A DNA stretch of 64,000 bases, taken from NCBI GenBank assembly GCA_035610365.1, contig CM069432.1, positions 79,240,520 through 79,304,519 on the forward strand, read 5' to 3'. Below are positions 31,552 to 42,036 of the stretch, piece by piece (positions within the stretch are counted from its first letter, which is position 1; the number at the start of each line of letters is the position of its first letter). Origin of the DNA: Aquatica leii (lineage: Eukaryota; Arthropoda; Insecta; Coleoptera; Lampyridae). Both the position numbers and the translations under genes were made by a program. A model generated the notes under the pieces. The model saw only the letters and a list, made by a program, of their open reading frames with translations, was not told the origin of the DNA and did not search any database.

Positions 31552-31559
31552 TATATAAT
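31552..31559 (+). promoter_or_regulatory. TATA box of the spliced right-arm gene
   Basis: TATATAAT 39 bases before the ATG at 31598, immediately after the tandem repeat. Confidence 0.5.
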
Positions 31560-31597
31560 CATTTTTTGAAAATTTATATACGCATATTTAAGTTACC

Positions 31598-32447
31598 ATG
31601 AATTGTGAAGATGTGTCTCTGCCGTTGCTGGAAGGGGATCTGTTTGAAGATGAAAATTTTGAAACTGACTTGACTAGTGTAAGTATTACATCTTCTTTTA
31701 TTTTTGAAGTAAAATGGACTATTGGTTTGATATAAATGTGTGACAAGTTCTATATTACAATTTGACGTATTTATTAACATTTTGAAAATTATAGTCACTA
31801 AGTAAATAAATTACTTATTTTATCTACTAGAGTAAAATAATCCATTTTCAGCTAAGCGAATTTTGCGTAACGGGCGTATCACAAAAGATTTGGTGTGAGT
31901 ATACGCTGACTAGCCTTACAAAATGTGTGATTTCCAGAAATGAAGGTATTGCCATCATCTTTTAAATACCGCTGTATTAGAAGATTGTTTTTTTTTTAAT
32001 AGGTAACAGTCAAAGCGAGAATCCTTTTTGTACGCCAACATCCCGTGGCTTATACACAGACGACCTTCAGGTTTGTCGAGCAAGACCTCCATGCATAAAG
32101 GAATTGGATGGATTTATCTCCGATGATGATGACGTCGTCAGCATTATAAGCATTTCATCTGAAGGTATAAATTATTGATAATTATGTATTTTCCTGTACT
32201 TTTAAATTGTTAACTTACAGACGAACGAGAAAGTTCAACATATTCTAAAGAACCAAAACAAGAACTTTGCAAACCGTTCGACTTGATCTACCCTGTAAAA
32301 GCAAATATAGAACAACTTCCGGAAAAGGTTATAAACTCTAAAGAAATAAATGAAAACAGTATGCAAGATGATAAAAGTGAGCAATGGCCAGATCTTCCCG
32401 AAGGGTTCATGGAAGTTTTTGATTTTATAGAATACATATATTTTTAG
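31598..32447 (+). CDS. Four-exon acidic gene of the Polinton right arm, no known family
   Basis: No long ORF exists here, but four exons join in phase: 31598-31678, 31852-31945, 32003-32164 and 32221-32447. Each has GT-AG borders (donors GTAAGT, GTATTG, GTATAA; acceptors TTTTCAG, TTTAATAG, CTTACAG). The sum is 564 nt, 187 residues plus stop, and an AATAAA follows at 32472-32477. Exon 1 is acidic (LLEGDLFEDENFETDLTS). Exon 3 has a DDDD run followed by VVSIISISSE, which matches the hydrophobic-core-plus-acid pattern of SUMO-interaction motifs. An alternative exon 2 acceptor at 31830 is in frame. No membrane or zinc motif. Function unknown; a regulatory or host-interacting role is speculative. 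Confidence 0.72.
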
Positions 32448-32651
32448 TTTTCTTTTGTTTTTTTTATTGAAAATAAAAGTTGTTTTGGTAATAACTTTTT
32501 TTTAAATGTTTGACATGCTTAATGATTCAGTAATTTTGCTTTTCAGGTAAATATATAAGTAATCTAGTAGTTTTAATTTCTCTAAAAGTTATTTTACCAA
32601 ATATTAATTTATAAATTTAAATTTTTAAAATATTTTTTTTTCACTTTCTTA
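32448..32651. repeat. Degenerate partial copy of the inner TIR end
   Basis: After the spliced gene, 32500-32600 (TTTGACATGCTTAATGATTC, TTTTCAGGTAAATATA, AGTTATTTTACCA) repeats, with many changes, the inner part of the right TIR at 32680-32790. It marks an old duplication at the TIR boundary. Confidence 0.5.
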
Positions 32652-33220
32652 AAAAAGTATTTCTTGTAAAATGTTTGACACGTGACACATTAGAAAAACA
32701 GGTTAATGATTCAGCAATTTTGCCTTTCCGGTAAATATACAAGTAATGTAGTTGTTTCACATTCACTTTAAAAATTATTTTACCATTTTTGTACTAATCT
32801 TTTATAAGAAATTATTTACTGCAATTTTTTGTATACAATATTAAATTGACTGTTTAAAATCCAATACCCTCGTGGAGCATTAGCCAAAGTCGTTGGTTTG
32901 TAATCGAGAAACCCGGGTTCAAATCCAGGTACACCCACAGCTTTTTTTAATAAAAATATTTTCCTTCTCACTCGAATCATTAGTTCTTATGACGCATAAA
33001 AAATTACCAGATGATGTAAAATAAAAAAGGAAAATTGTGAGAGAGAAAAAAATCATTGTGAGAGAGAGAAGAAAAATTTCATTGTTAGAGAGAGATAAAT
33101 ACTTTCACAAAAAACCAGAAAAATACTTTCACAAAAAAACCCTTCACCTACGTTCCCTCCGAGGTCAGTAATGACGTCAGGGAAAGTAAAAAGTGGAGGG
33201 GATTCTGTCCCTATTCTTCT
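32652..33220 (-). repeat. Polinton right TIR, 569 bp
   Basis: Inverse of 18216-18784, ending CTGTCCCTATTCTTCT at 33220, followed by the TSD GACTGG (33221-33226). It carries the second copy of the tRNA-like sequence at about 32868-32937. Confidence 0.92.
32868..32937 (+). ncRNA. tRNA-Thr(UGU)-like sequence inside right TIR
   Basis: Same sequence as on the minus strand at 18500-18570: B box GGTTCAAATCC at about 32917-32927, anticodon-type loop TTTGTAA and A-box-like TAGCCAAAGTCG. In both TIRs it points outward, towards the element's end. Acceptor pairing is absent. Confidence 0.5.
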
Positions 33221-33417
33221 GACTGGGAAGAGTCAACCGGGGAAGCAGGAGAATCAGTTGTTGAAGTTTCAGATCCATGTGCTGTCTTATGCTCATTTAA
33301 GAGGAAAAACGAATCCAGTTTTCGTGTCGTACTTATGCTAAGTTCTTTTTTTTCTTTTATTAATTTAGCAGATTTTCGAAATTCCGATCCACTAGGCTTC
33401 TTTCTTTTTGTAGACAT
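33221..33417 (-). pseudogene. hAT transposase N-terminus, cut off by the Polinton
   Basis: Starts MSTKRKKPSGSEFRKSAKLI at 33417 and continues through STTRKLDSFFLLN to DSSQSEE at the TSD. This lysine-rich head with a DSFF motif is typical of ZMYM1-like hAT transposases. The rest of the gene resumes at 18209 on the other side of the Polinton, 15 kb away. Confidence 0.8.
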
Positions 33418-33438
33418 TTTCAGTACAAAACTTAGCAC

Positions 33439-33671
33439 TTCTGGGCCTCTATTACAACAAGAGACACAAAGTTTATTATTTTAATAAAAAAAAATCAGCA
33501 TGCATCATTAAAAGCTTGCAAAAACGTAGTTTTAGAATAATTTTTTAAGTTTTACAACAGTTATAAGAAAAACAAAGTACACGGAAAACAATCAGAAATA
33601 TTTTATCATTAACTACGATATGCGAGAGAATATGTTTACATAGTATAGAACTACAGTATGTTAGTATATAA
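33439..33671. other. hAT 5' flank before the copia element
   Basis: AT-rich part of the hAT element upstream of its transposase ATG; ends in the copia TSD TATAA (33667-33671). It continues at 39497. No gene. Confidence 0.5.
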
Positions 33672-35197
33672 TGTTATAAAATGTTTATTATAATAACATG
33701 AACTTGTAGCATATTAGTAGGTAGAATGTTATTAAGTAGTTCAATGTGTACGCGCGCCAAAAAAAACAATATATATAAGTAAAAGACTGAAGTTAGAGCA
33801 CAGTATAAATAACAATCAGTAGGGACAGCTCGACGAATTTTGCTCGCAGTTTTTCTACGCGCATGACTGCAGCTGGCGGTACTTTGTGCATTCTCCGATA
33901 GTAGCGCAATTATCAAATCGCGGGATTACAAAAGTTTAAAGCTTCTAAAGTTTACATTCATCAAAACATTTTACGTTGTAATAATTGGCGTATCGCAATT
34001 ACTGTACAACGCTTTCTAATAAAGATAAAGAAAATATAGACAATTTACGAAAAGTTAAAGAACATCAATCCTAGCTTTTTATTATAGTTGTATTTGTTTC
34101 TGTCCATCTTATTTCTTTTGATTGAAAAAGATACTTGTACTCACCCATTATTATCGCTTTTAAATTATAATCCTAACAAATTATATCATTTTCAATTTAA
34201 TTTTTTTAGCATTTATTTTCACAATCATCTAATTGTTTAACTAAAATACTCTGTGTGTTAGTAAACCAAAATATTAATTAATATGTTTTTAAAATCTAAA
34301 GTAAGTACAAAGGATAGATATAAGGGTAGGTGGTACAAAGTGCTAAGTTCTTTTTTTTTTACTTTTGATGTTGTGCTTGCCGTGTACTGATTTTACTTTT
34401 GTGATTCACTATTATCATAGGTACCTTATTATGATTATTATTATTACTTTTAATTTTAGTGTAGTTTATAGTAATTATTTGAATATGAGAAAACAGGAAT
34501 GATATAGAGTAAATGTAAAACCACTTCTCAAACTCCCGGTGCTAGTTTATTTTGATTTCACAAGGAGGTTGCAAGGTAATTTATAAAATTAGTGTTACTA
34601 GATGTCGATTATTTATATTTTTTGTGAATTAACTAATACTATGTAATTGATTCGAATTATGCAACTGCAAAGCTTGGATAAATGCATGTGGATGCCAGTA
34701 TTTACTGCAATCAGTTCCCTATTTATACTCATCAATGTATCGGGTGTGCCATCTTCACCTTGATAAAAAAATGTACAGTAAATCAAATGAGATGAGATGG
34801 CTTCTACACCATAATGTGCTTTTGAAAATTTCTTAACCAGGTAAAACTAAATAAATTATTTTTTACGGTAATTATGTTTTTAAATTAAACTTTTTGCGCA
34901 AATATTTTGGCGCCATCTAGAAGCATTTTAGTAAAGGACCGCCAAGTAGTCGCCATATTTGATTTAAACTTGCGTATTCAACTTCAAAGGTGCCGATCAA
35001 AGCTGTCCCTACTGATTGTTATTTATACTGTGGTTAGAGTTATCTTTTCTTGTGAGTACGTTAGTACGTTGTTAGATCCTGTATGTATAGTATTTTTTCA
35101 TTGTTCTTTAAATAAACTATAAAAGTGTGATAGTTCTTTTTTGCTGTGTTTATTGTATTTATCTACAAGATCCACTTATAAAGCATAATTTATAATA
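33672..35197 (+). repeat. Copia 5' LTR, split by a 1.2-kb TIR element
   Basis: 33672-33798 and 35040-35197 together correspond to the 284-bp 3' LTR; between them lies the TIR element with one copy of the duplicated GTTAGAG. Contains the PolyA-type AATAAA near 35112. Confidence 0.9.
33799..35032. mobile_element. Non-autonomous TIR element in the copia LTR, 1,234 bp
   Basis: Ends CACAGTATAAATAACAATCA (33799) and its complement finishing TTATTTATACTGTG (35032); the inverted repeat extends about 32 bases to GGGACAGCT. The 7-bp TSD GTTAGAG is present at 33792-33798 and 35033-35039. No coding sequence was found inside. TSD length could fit P-like or other superfamilies; not determined. Confidence 0.85.
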
Positions 35198-35254
35198 GGT
35201 TATGGGCCCAGGATTATAAGTAAAAAGAACGTATATACCACGTGTTTCGAGACA

Positions 35255-38200
35255 ATGGACTTAAAGGCTCAAATTGAGAAACTTGAAGGGTCAAGCAATT
35301 GGAGTAAATGGAAAAGACAGATTGAGTTGTTGTTAATCCATCAAGATGTACACGATTATGCAAAGGGTGTACATGTAGCTCCGAAACTAGAACCAGGTAG
35401 CGAAAGTGATGCAGAATTCTTAAAAAGGAGTAAAGAATTTAAGAAAATGGATGCATTAGCGCAATTAATAATTGTGGGAGCGTTAAGTGAAAGTAATATA
35501 GAGTTGACTGCGACATGTACTACAGCACATGAAATTTGGAATAAATTACTGAGTGTTTACGAACAGAGTTCTGGACAAAGAGCAGTTGACAGATTAATGG
35601 AAGAATTTTTTAAAATGTCAATGAATCCCAGTGAAAGCATTGCAACTCACATTGCGAAACTTCAAAAAAATCATTTTGAATTAAATGACGAACTAGAAAG
35701 GTTAACGAAAACTAAGCTCCCGGACCTACTCCTTATGAGTAGAATTATGTCGACACTGCCTGCAGATTACTTTGAATTCAAAAGTGTGTGGGAATCTATT
35801 CCCATTGAAGAGAGAACCATAAATCTATTAATAGAAAGATTAAGACTCATCGAAATGAGGTTACCAAGTAAGCATGAGCAGGAACCAACAGCCTTTGTTG
35901 CACCAAAGAAAAATCTAAAGAGAGTAAAAACAAAGCCTATATACAAATGTTTTAAGTGTCATGAGGTGGGTCATTTTGCGAAGAATTGCAAGAAAAAAAA
36001 CCAGAATGAACTTCATGGTGAAGCCTTCATTTGTAATGTGCCTAACTCGGTCGAAACAGAAGCTTGGCTTGCAGATTCAGGTGCTTCAGTTCATATGACA
36101 AAGAATAAGAACTGGTTTAAAAGTTATGAAGAGTTTGTGACTCCACAAGAAATTCAGGTCGGAAACGAACAAGTCATAGCTGCATATGGCAAAGGCAATA
36201 TAAATGTTGAAACATGGAGTAATGGTAAATGGGAAAGGAACTATCTCGACAATGTTTGGTATGTACCAAATATTTCAAGAAATTTATTTTCTGTAGGATA
36301 CACCGTAGCAAAAGGATGTAAATTTTTTGCTGATCGCAATGGTTGCGAGATATCCAAAGGTGGTAAAATCCGGATTACTGGTAAATCGAACAGTAATGGT
36401 TTATACACTCTTAATATGAGAGTTTGTCTTCCAAAAGAAGCACTAGTGACTGAACAGAAGAATTCCCTCCAATTATGGCACGAACGGCTTTGTCACCAGG
36501 GCAAGAACCATGTAAAGGAATTCTTAATTAATCGACAGATTGAAGTTTGTTCTGGCACTAATAATGAAGTCTGTGAAGGATGTATGATGGGTAAGCAGAA
36601 AAGACAAAAATTCAGTATGAGAAAGAAACGTGCTGAATTTCCTGGTGCATTAGTTTATGCAGACGTCTGCGGTCCAATGCATGAAACATCGGTTGGCAAA
36701 TCTAGATTTTACTTGTGCATAAAAGACGATTTTTCTAAATTCCGTCGCGTGTTCTTTTTAAAACAAAAAGAAGAAGTTGCCAAGTGTATTAACATTTATA
36801 TTAATGAGTGCATTACAGCAGGACACTGAGTGAAAGAATTCTTGAGTGATGGAGGTCGCGAGTTCGACAATAAAGCTGTACAAGAGTTGTTAAGTTCTCA
36901 AAGCATAAATATCCGGTCAACTATGCCTTACACTCCGGAACAGAATGGTGGTGCTGAACGGGAAAACAGGACATTGGTTGAGACTGCTCGATCTATGCTA
37001 CATGCCAAAAACCTACCTATTAAACTCTGGGCAGAAGCAGTGAACACCGCCGTTCATATCCTAAACAGAACAGGTCCAAGTGCTATAAAAGGAAAAACCC
37101 CTATGGAGTTATGGTCAGGAGAGGTGTACCAAAGTATTGAACATTTTAAAATATTTGGTACAGAGTGTTATGTGCACATCCCTAAAGAGAAACGAAAGAA
37201 GTGGGATAAAAAGAGCAAGCATGGCTACTTAGTTGGTTACTGTAATGAAAGAGATGGATACCGTGTTTGGATTCCTCAAGAAAACAAGGTGGTTAAAAGT
37301 CGTGATGTTGTTTTTAAATGTGAAATTGTAGGTACAGTTCCAAAGAACACTGTAGACCAGGCTGTGGAAGAATCGAGGGAAGAATGGAATAGCAGACAAG
37401 AAATTTGTCAGGTTGAAACAATTGTTCCAGTTGGTCCCGGCGGTTCTGAAGATGTAGAGGATACCCTGTCACCTGAAGTTAATAAAGAACAAGATGACGT
37501 ATTTCCTGTGCCAGTTGACTCTGATGGAATTGACCAACCAGCTGAAGATGTTCAGAGAAGGTACCCAAAAAGGGAAAGAAAAAGTAAGGTATTTACTGAT
37601 TATGTAATGCTTTGTAGTACTAAGTTAGATTATAATGAACCCATGTCAATCACCGAAGCTTTTGAAGGGATTGATGCAAAAAAATGGGAAGCTGCGGTAA
37701 ATGTAGAGCTAAACAGTTTACAAATGAATAATACTTGGGAAATTGTTGATCGTCCTGTAAGAAAAAATGTCATTAAAAACAAATGGGTTTTTAAAATAAA
37801 GCATGATCCTATAAATGGAATTAAATATAAGGCTAGGCTAGTAGCAAAGGGATTTACACAGCGTTATGGATTAGATTTTAAAGAGACATTCTCACCTGTA
37901 GTAAGATTTAGTACTTTCCGATTTTTGTTAGCTCTTGCTGTGAGATTAAAAATGAGTATCGATCATATAGATATTGAAACTGCATTCTTAAATGGGGAGT
38001 TAGAGGAAGAAATTTTTATGGAACAACCAGAGGGGTGTGAGGATATTAACGGTGCAGGGAAAGTCTGTTTACTTAAAAAGGCTATCTATGGACTAAAGCA
38101 ATCTTCAAGGGTTTGGAATAGAAAGGTTGACAATGTTCTTACTAAGATTGGTTTTAAAAAATCCGAGTTTGAACCTTGTGTTTATACTAAATGCAACGAT

Positions 38201-39163
38201 AGTTCTCTTACAATAATTGCTGTCTATGTTGACGATTTTGTAATATTGTCTAATTCAGAGATGGAAAAGAAAAACGTGAAAGTTGCTTTAGCCAAAGAAT
38301 TTAAAATTAAAGATTTAGGTCCAATAAAATATTTCTTAGGTATTAGTATAAGATATGAAAACGATAAGATTAATATGTGTCAATCGGATTACGTTTTACA
38401 GTTATTAAACAAGTTTAATATGTCGGATGCAAAACCTGTATCAACTCCATTGGATAAAAATTGTAAGATTGTAGATTCTAATGAAAACGAATGTAATGCT
38501 CCATATCAGAATCTGATTGGATCTCTGATGTACCTTGCTGTATGTACAAGACCTGATATTGCGTATGCAGTTGGTTATTTAAGTCAATTCAATTCTTGTT
38601 ACAAAAACGTGCATTGGTTAATGGCTAAACGTCTATTAAGATACTTAAAAGGTACATATGATTTAGGTCTTAACTTTGAGAAATGCAACGATAATTTAAT
38701 AGCATTTTCTGATGCAGATTGGGGAAATGATGTGGTAGATAGAAAATCTTATACAGGGTACCTAGTTAAATTTGGCAATTCACTAATATCATGGGAGTCT
38801 AAAAAACAAAGGACGGTGGCATTGTCTAGTACCGAAGCTGAATATGTAGCAATAGCAGAATGTGCTAAAGAATGTCTATTTTTAAAGGGTTTTTTAAAGG
38901 AACTTGCAAAAATTGATGAAATTATATATTTGTACAGTGATAATCAGGGGGCTATTAAATTGGTGGAGAACCCTGTTTATCACAGAAGGACAAAACATAT
39001 TGATATAAAGTATCATTTTGTGAGGGAATGTGTCATGAATAAACAAATTGTACTTGAATATATGCCAACTGATAAAATGTTAGCCGATTTTTGTACTAAA
39101 CCATTAAGCAGAGAAAAACATTTGAATTGTGTAAATGGAATAGGACTATTAAACTCATTGTAA
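35255..39163 (+). pseudogene. Copia Gag-Pol polyprotein with one internal stop
   Basis: One frame from ATG 35255 (MDLKAQIEKLEGSSNWSKWK) to TAA 39161-39163, 1,302 codons, broken only by TGA at 36827-36829, plausibly an Arg CGA changed by CpG decay. Order: UBN2-type Gag; zinc knuckle CFKCHEVGHFAKNC (about residue 231); aspartic protease WLADSGASVHMT (about 270); pre-integrase LWHERLCHQG; integrase from YADVCGPM (about 467) with FLSDGGREF and EQNGGAERENRT; reverse transcriptase with AFLNGELEEEIFMEQPEG and YVDDFVIL (about 990); RNase H with FSDADWGNDV and VALSSTEAEYVA. The stop falls inside the integrase domain, so this copy cannot make complete Pol. Confidence 0.95.
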
Positions 39164-39207
39164 TTTTTTGTTTGTTTGTTTCGTTATGTTATTATAAAAA
39201 GGGAAAG

Positions 39208-39491
39208 TGTTATAAAATGTGTATTATAATAACATGAACTTGTAGCATATTAGTAGGTAGAATGTTATTAAGTAGTTCAATGTGTACGCGCGCCAAAAAA
39301 CAATATATATAAGTAAAAGACTGAAGTTAGAGTTATCTTTTCTTGTGAGTACGTTAGTACGTTGTTAGATCCTGTATGTATAGTATTTTTTTCATTGTTC
39401 TTTAAATAAACTATAAAAGTGTGATAGTTCTTTTTTGCTGTGTTTATTGTATTTATCTACAAGATCCACTTACAAAGCATAATTTATAATA
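39208..39491 (+). repeat. Copia 3' LTR, 284 bp
   Basis: Uninterrupted LTR used as reference for the split 5' copy. Ends TTTATAATA directly before the TSD TATAA. Confidence 0.92.
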
Positions 39492-39792
39492 TATAACTAT
39501 AGCACCGATATATACATATATACAGTATCTTCTCGGATTAAGTTTACAAAAACAATTTTTTTTGATTTATAACTTTACAACAAAATATTAAAGCAATAAA
39601 AACATCTGTTTTATTTAAAGACGAGAAATCTATAATTAAAAGATAATATTAATAGTGTTCTAAAAATAAAAAATACAAAAAAGATTTGTTTTATTTTACT
39701 CAAAAATGTTAAAATTGGTTTCCAAGTAAAGAATGAAAATTCAAAGAAAAATCTGCAGAGTTTATTATTTTATTGCGTTCGTCTTTGCGGCA

Positions 39793-39987
39793 CCCAGACG
39801 TTGGGATTCCCAAATATTATGGTCAAAACTACTCTACATTACAATGTCTGCATGACTGACAAAGAAATGGGTTGACAATAATGTCCGGCTAATAGACATT
39901 TATTAGACATTAAAACGTTTTTAAACGCGTTATTAACGTTTATTAGACGGACATTTAGACGTTTTTTGTACCAATGTGTTGTTTGGG
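39793..39987. repeat. Small CCCAG-end repeat fragment in the hAT arm
   Basis: Begins CCCAGACGTTGGG and ends TGTGTTGTTTGGG, with repeated TTAGACG and AGACATTTATTAGACATT words before the right end. The right end resembles that of the element at 13902-15453. The ends are poor inverses of one another, so this may be a solo terminus or chance. Confidence 0.35.
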
Positions 39988-40139
39988 TTGGTTTATCAAA
40001 TTCTTATACAATTTTCAATTTTATAATTTTATTCAGTTCTGCCAATTTCTTTGAACTTAAATGATGCCGCCCTTCTTTCTGATGCCGCCCTAGGCACGTG
40101 CCTACTTTGCCTAATGCTAAATCCGTCCCTGACCATATC

Positions 40140-41856
40140 TCTAAACATATGTGAGAGTTTAATTGAACAAATTAGTGCAACGCCCATCTCAAAACAAATC
40201 TGAATTAGACCGGGAGTATAGCATTTCTTCAGACAACGAGTATAGCCTTAATTAAATAAAGTTCATGTATACGATACACGTTTGTAACCTTGAGCAGCAT
40301 GGTTATTCTTATCTCAAGTTCGCAGACAATATTTACAAACGCCACCGTGAGAAACGAGTCGTTTTGTTGTTGAACCGAAAAAGATATTTTGAATGTGGTA
40401 AAAAAGTGCTCCACCTAGTAGACGTTGGCGGAGTTTTGATTTCCGTATGCCGCCATCTGGTAGTCGTTGGAGTTTTGGGAGTTCCAATTATTATACAAGG
40501 ATGAGCAATCTGATAGCTGTCTATTAGTTTCGACATACGTGGACATACGTGCAAAGCAATGTTTTACCAGTTAACTTGCTTTGATTCTGTAAACTCTGAG
40601 TTTCCAAAAATAATTCGAACATTTTAATTTCTGTTTATAAACAAAATATAGAATGAATAAAATCCTGCAAACGTTTCTATAAAATTATAATCGGTTGAGT
40701 GGTTTGTTTCATTTACTTTGTTTAATTTTCTTTTCAAGCCGGAAGCCAACGAAGATGCGCTAATTTAATTTTTTTAAAATTTTTATACTACTCAAAAGGC
40801 AAATAAAATATAAATATACAAGCTTATTAGGACTTTAGATGTATCTTTAGCAATAAATTCAGGGCGATGTTTCAAAGATTTGGACTTCAGAACCAAATTA
40901 ATGATTTAAATTTTCGTATAAATTACTTACAGCGCTCGCCACTTATCGGAATCACGGATAATGTTTTTAATCGAGTAATGTTATCACTTTACTAAAGTAA
41001 CAATCTGGTACATTATTTTAACATCTGTAAATATGTTAACTTCGTGAATTAACTTGGAAAGCACGTGCCTTCTTAGAATAACAAATTAAATGAACTACGT
41101 CTTATGTGATAACGTTGTTTTGTATTTATCTTTAGTGTCAGCAAATTCCCGAGAAGAATTGTGTAGTTCTTAGAACAGTGAATGAAGCATCATAACGTTG
41201 TTTTTGATTTCGTTTTATTAACGGTGTCAACAAACTGTTTAATGCGTCAGATCCGTTGGCTCAAAATGCTGCTTTTTTTAAACGTTTTACAAAAATTTTT
41301 TTGCTTCTATATACGCTTTGATTTCACCTTCTAAATTAACAACCTGTCAATCACATACACGCTGTATGTATTTACTGCTTTCTAACAAATAAGCATTTTT
41401 CCTGAATTTTGTATATTGTTATCAAAAACCTCAAGTCCCAACATGATAATATTAAGCAGCGTGCACTGCATAGTTAAAAACGCAGGCATTCGGTTAGAAA
41501 TAACACCAGCATTACCTACAAAATACCAGATCCCAGATGTGTTTTTATTATGAAAATAGAAACATGTAGAATATTTCTGTTTATTGACATAAAAGGACCA
41601 TCCTTAACTAAACATGCCTGCCCACGCAAATTATCTTTTATACTTTTTTTATCAGCATGTGGTAGTTTATTTTATTGTTTTGATCGCTCGAATACTATAA
41701 ACAAATATATACAAATTAGAAACTGTACATTCAATTATAAAATTGTCTTCTATTAGGGGAATAATTATGTTTCTCAGAATACCAGTGTTATCGTGCATAC
41801 ATATAATTTTCTTTCAAGGTTATTTTACATGTAATAAAAATGCACGTATGTCTTTT
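40140..41856. other. Gene-free DNA right of the hAT element
   Basis: Short spurious frames only (40265-40504, 40333-40554, 41550-41756). No known repeat or RNA gene was recognised. Confidence 0.4.
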
Positions 41857-42036
41857 CCAAATCTCTGAAACTGTACCTTTATAGATTACTGCAAGAGAAT
41901 ATACTGATCTGTAACTTAGAAATCTGTAATATTAACAAAAGCAGCGCCAAATCTCTGAAACTGTATCTTTATAGATTACTGCAAGAGAATATACTGATCT
42001 GTAACTTAGAAATCTGTAATATTAACAAAAGCAGCG
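41857..42036. repeat. 90-bp direct tandem duplication
   Basis: CCAAATCTCTGAAACTGTA recurs at 41857 and 41947; the 90-bp units differ at about one base. A third partial start (CCAAATATG) follows. Function none apparent. Confidence 0.85.

Larger units (their letters stand above)
18216..33220 (+). mobile_element. Polinton/Maverick, 15,005 bp, complete with TIRs
   Basis: Inverted repeats of about 569 bp, a 6-bp TSD and the full Polinton gene set (DNA polymerase B, integrase, packaging ATPase, protease, major capsid) define the element. Its target was the hAT transposase reading frame. The plus-strand left half holds ten genes, the minus-strand right half the polymerase, and a third unit diverges from it at 31598. 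The TIRs differ by only a few bases by eye, so the insertion is recent. Nevertheless the first gene, minor capsid, conserved ORF and polymerase each show a frame change and the protease a stop, so this copy is probably not autonomous as sequenced. Confidence 0.96.
33672..39491 (+). mobile_element. Ty1/copia LTR retrotransposon, nearly intact
   Basis: LTRs (33672-35197 and 39208-39491) start TGTTATAAAATG and end TTTATAATA, with TSD TATAA on both sides (33667-33671, 39492-39496). GGTTATGGGCCCAG directly after the 5' LTR is the internal initiator-tRNA-Met binding site used by copia-type elements, and AAAAAGGGAAAG precedes the 3' LTR as polypurine tract. Apart from an insertion in the 5' LTR, the LTRs differ at about two substitutions and two homopolymer lengths, so it is young. 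One stop codon interrupts its polyprotein. Confidence 0.95.
15721..40131 (-). mobile_element. hAT transposon (ZMYM1-like) carrying a Polinton and a copia element
   Basis: The left end CAGGGACGGACTTG (15721) is the inverse of AATCCGTCCCTG (40131), and the 8-bp TSD ACCATATC is intact on both sides (15713-15720, 40132-40139), as hAT insertion requires. GCCGCCCTA words recur just inside both ends. The transposase gene runs right to left: its N-terminus at 33221-33417, the rest at 15911-18209. Removing the Polinton (18216-33220) and copia (33672-39491) leaves an element of about 3.6 kb. Confidence 0.92.
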
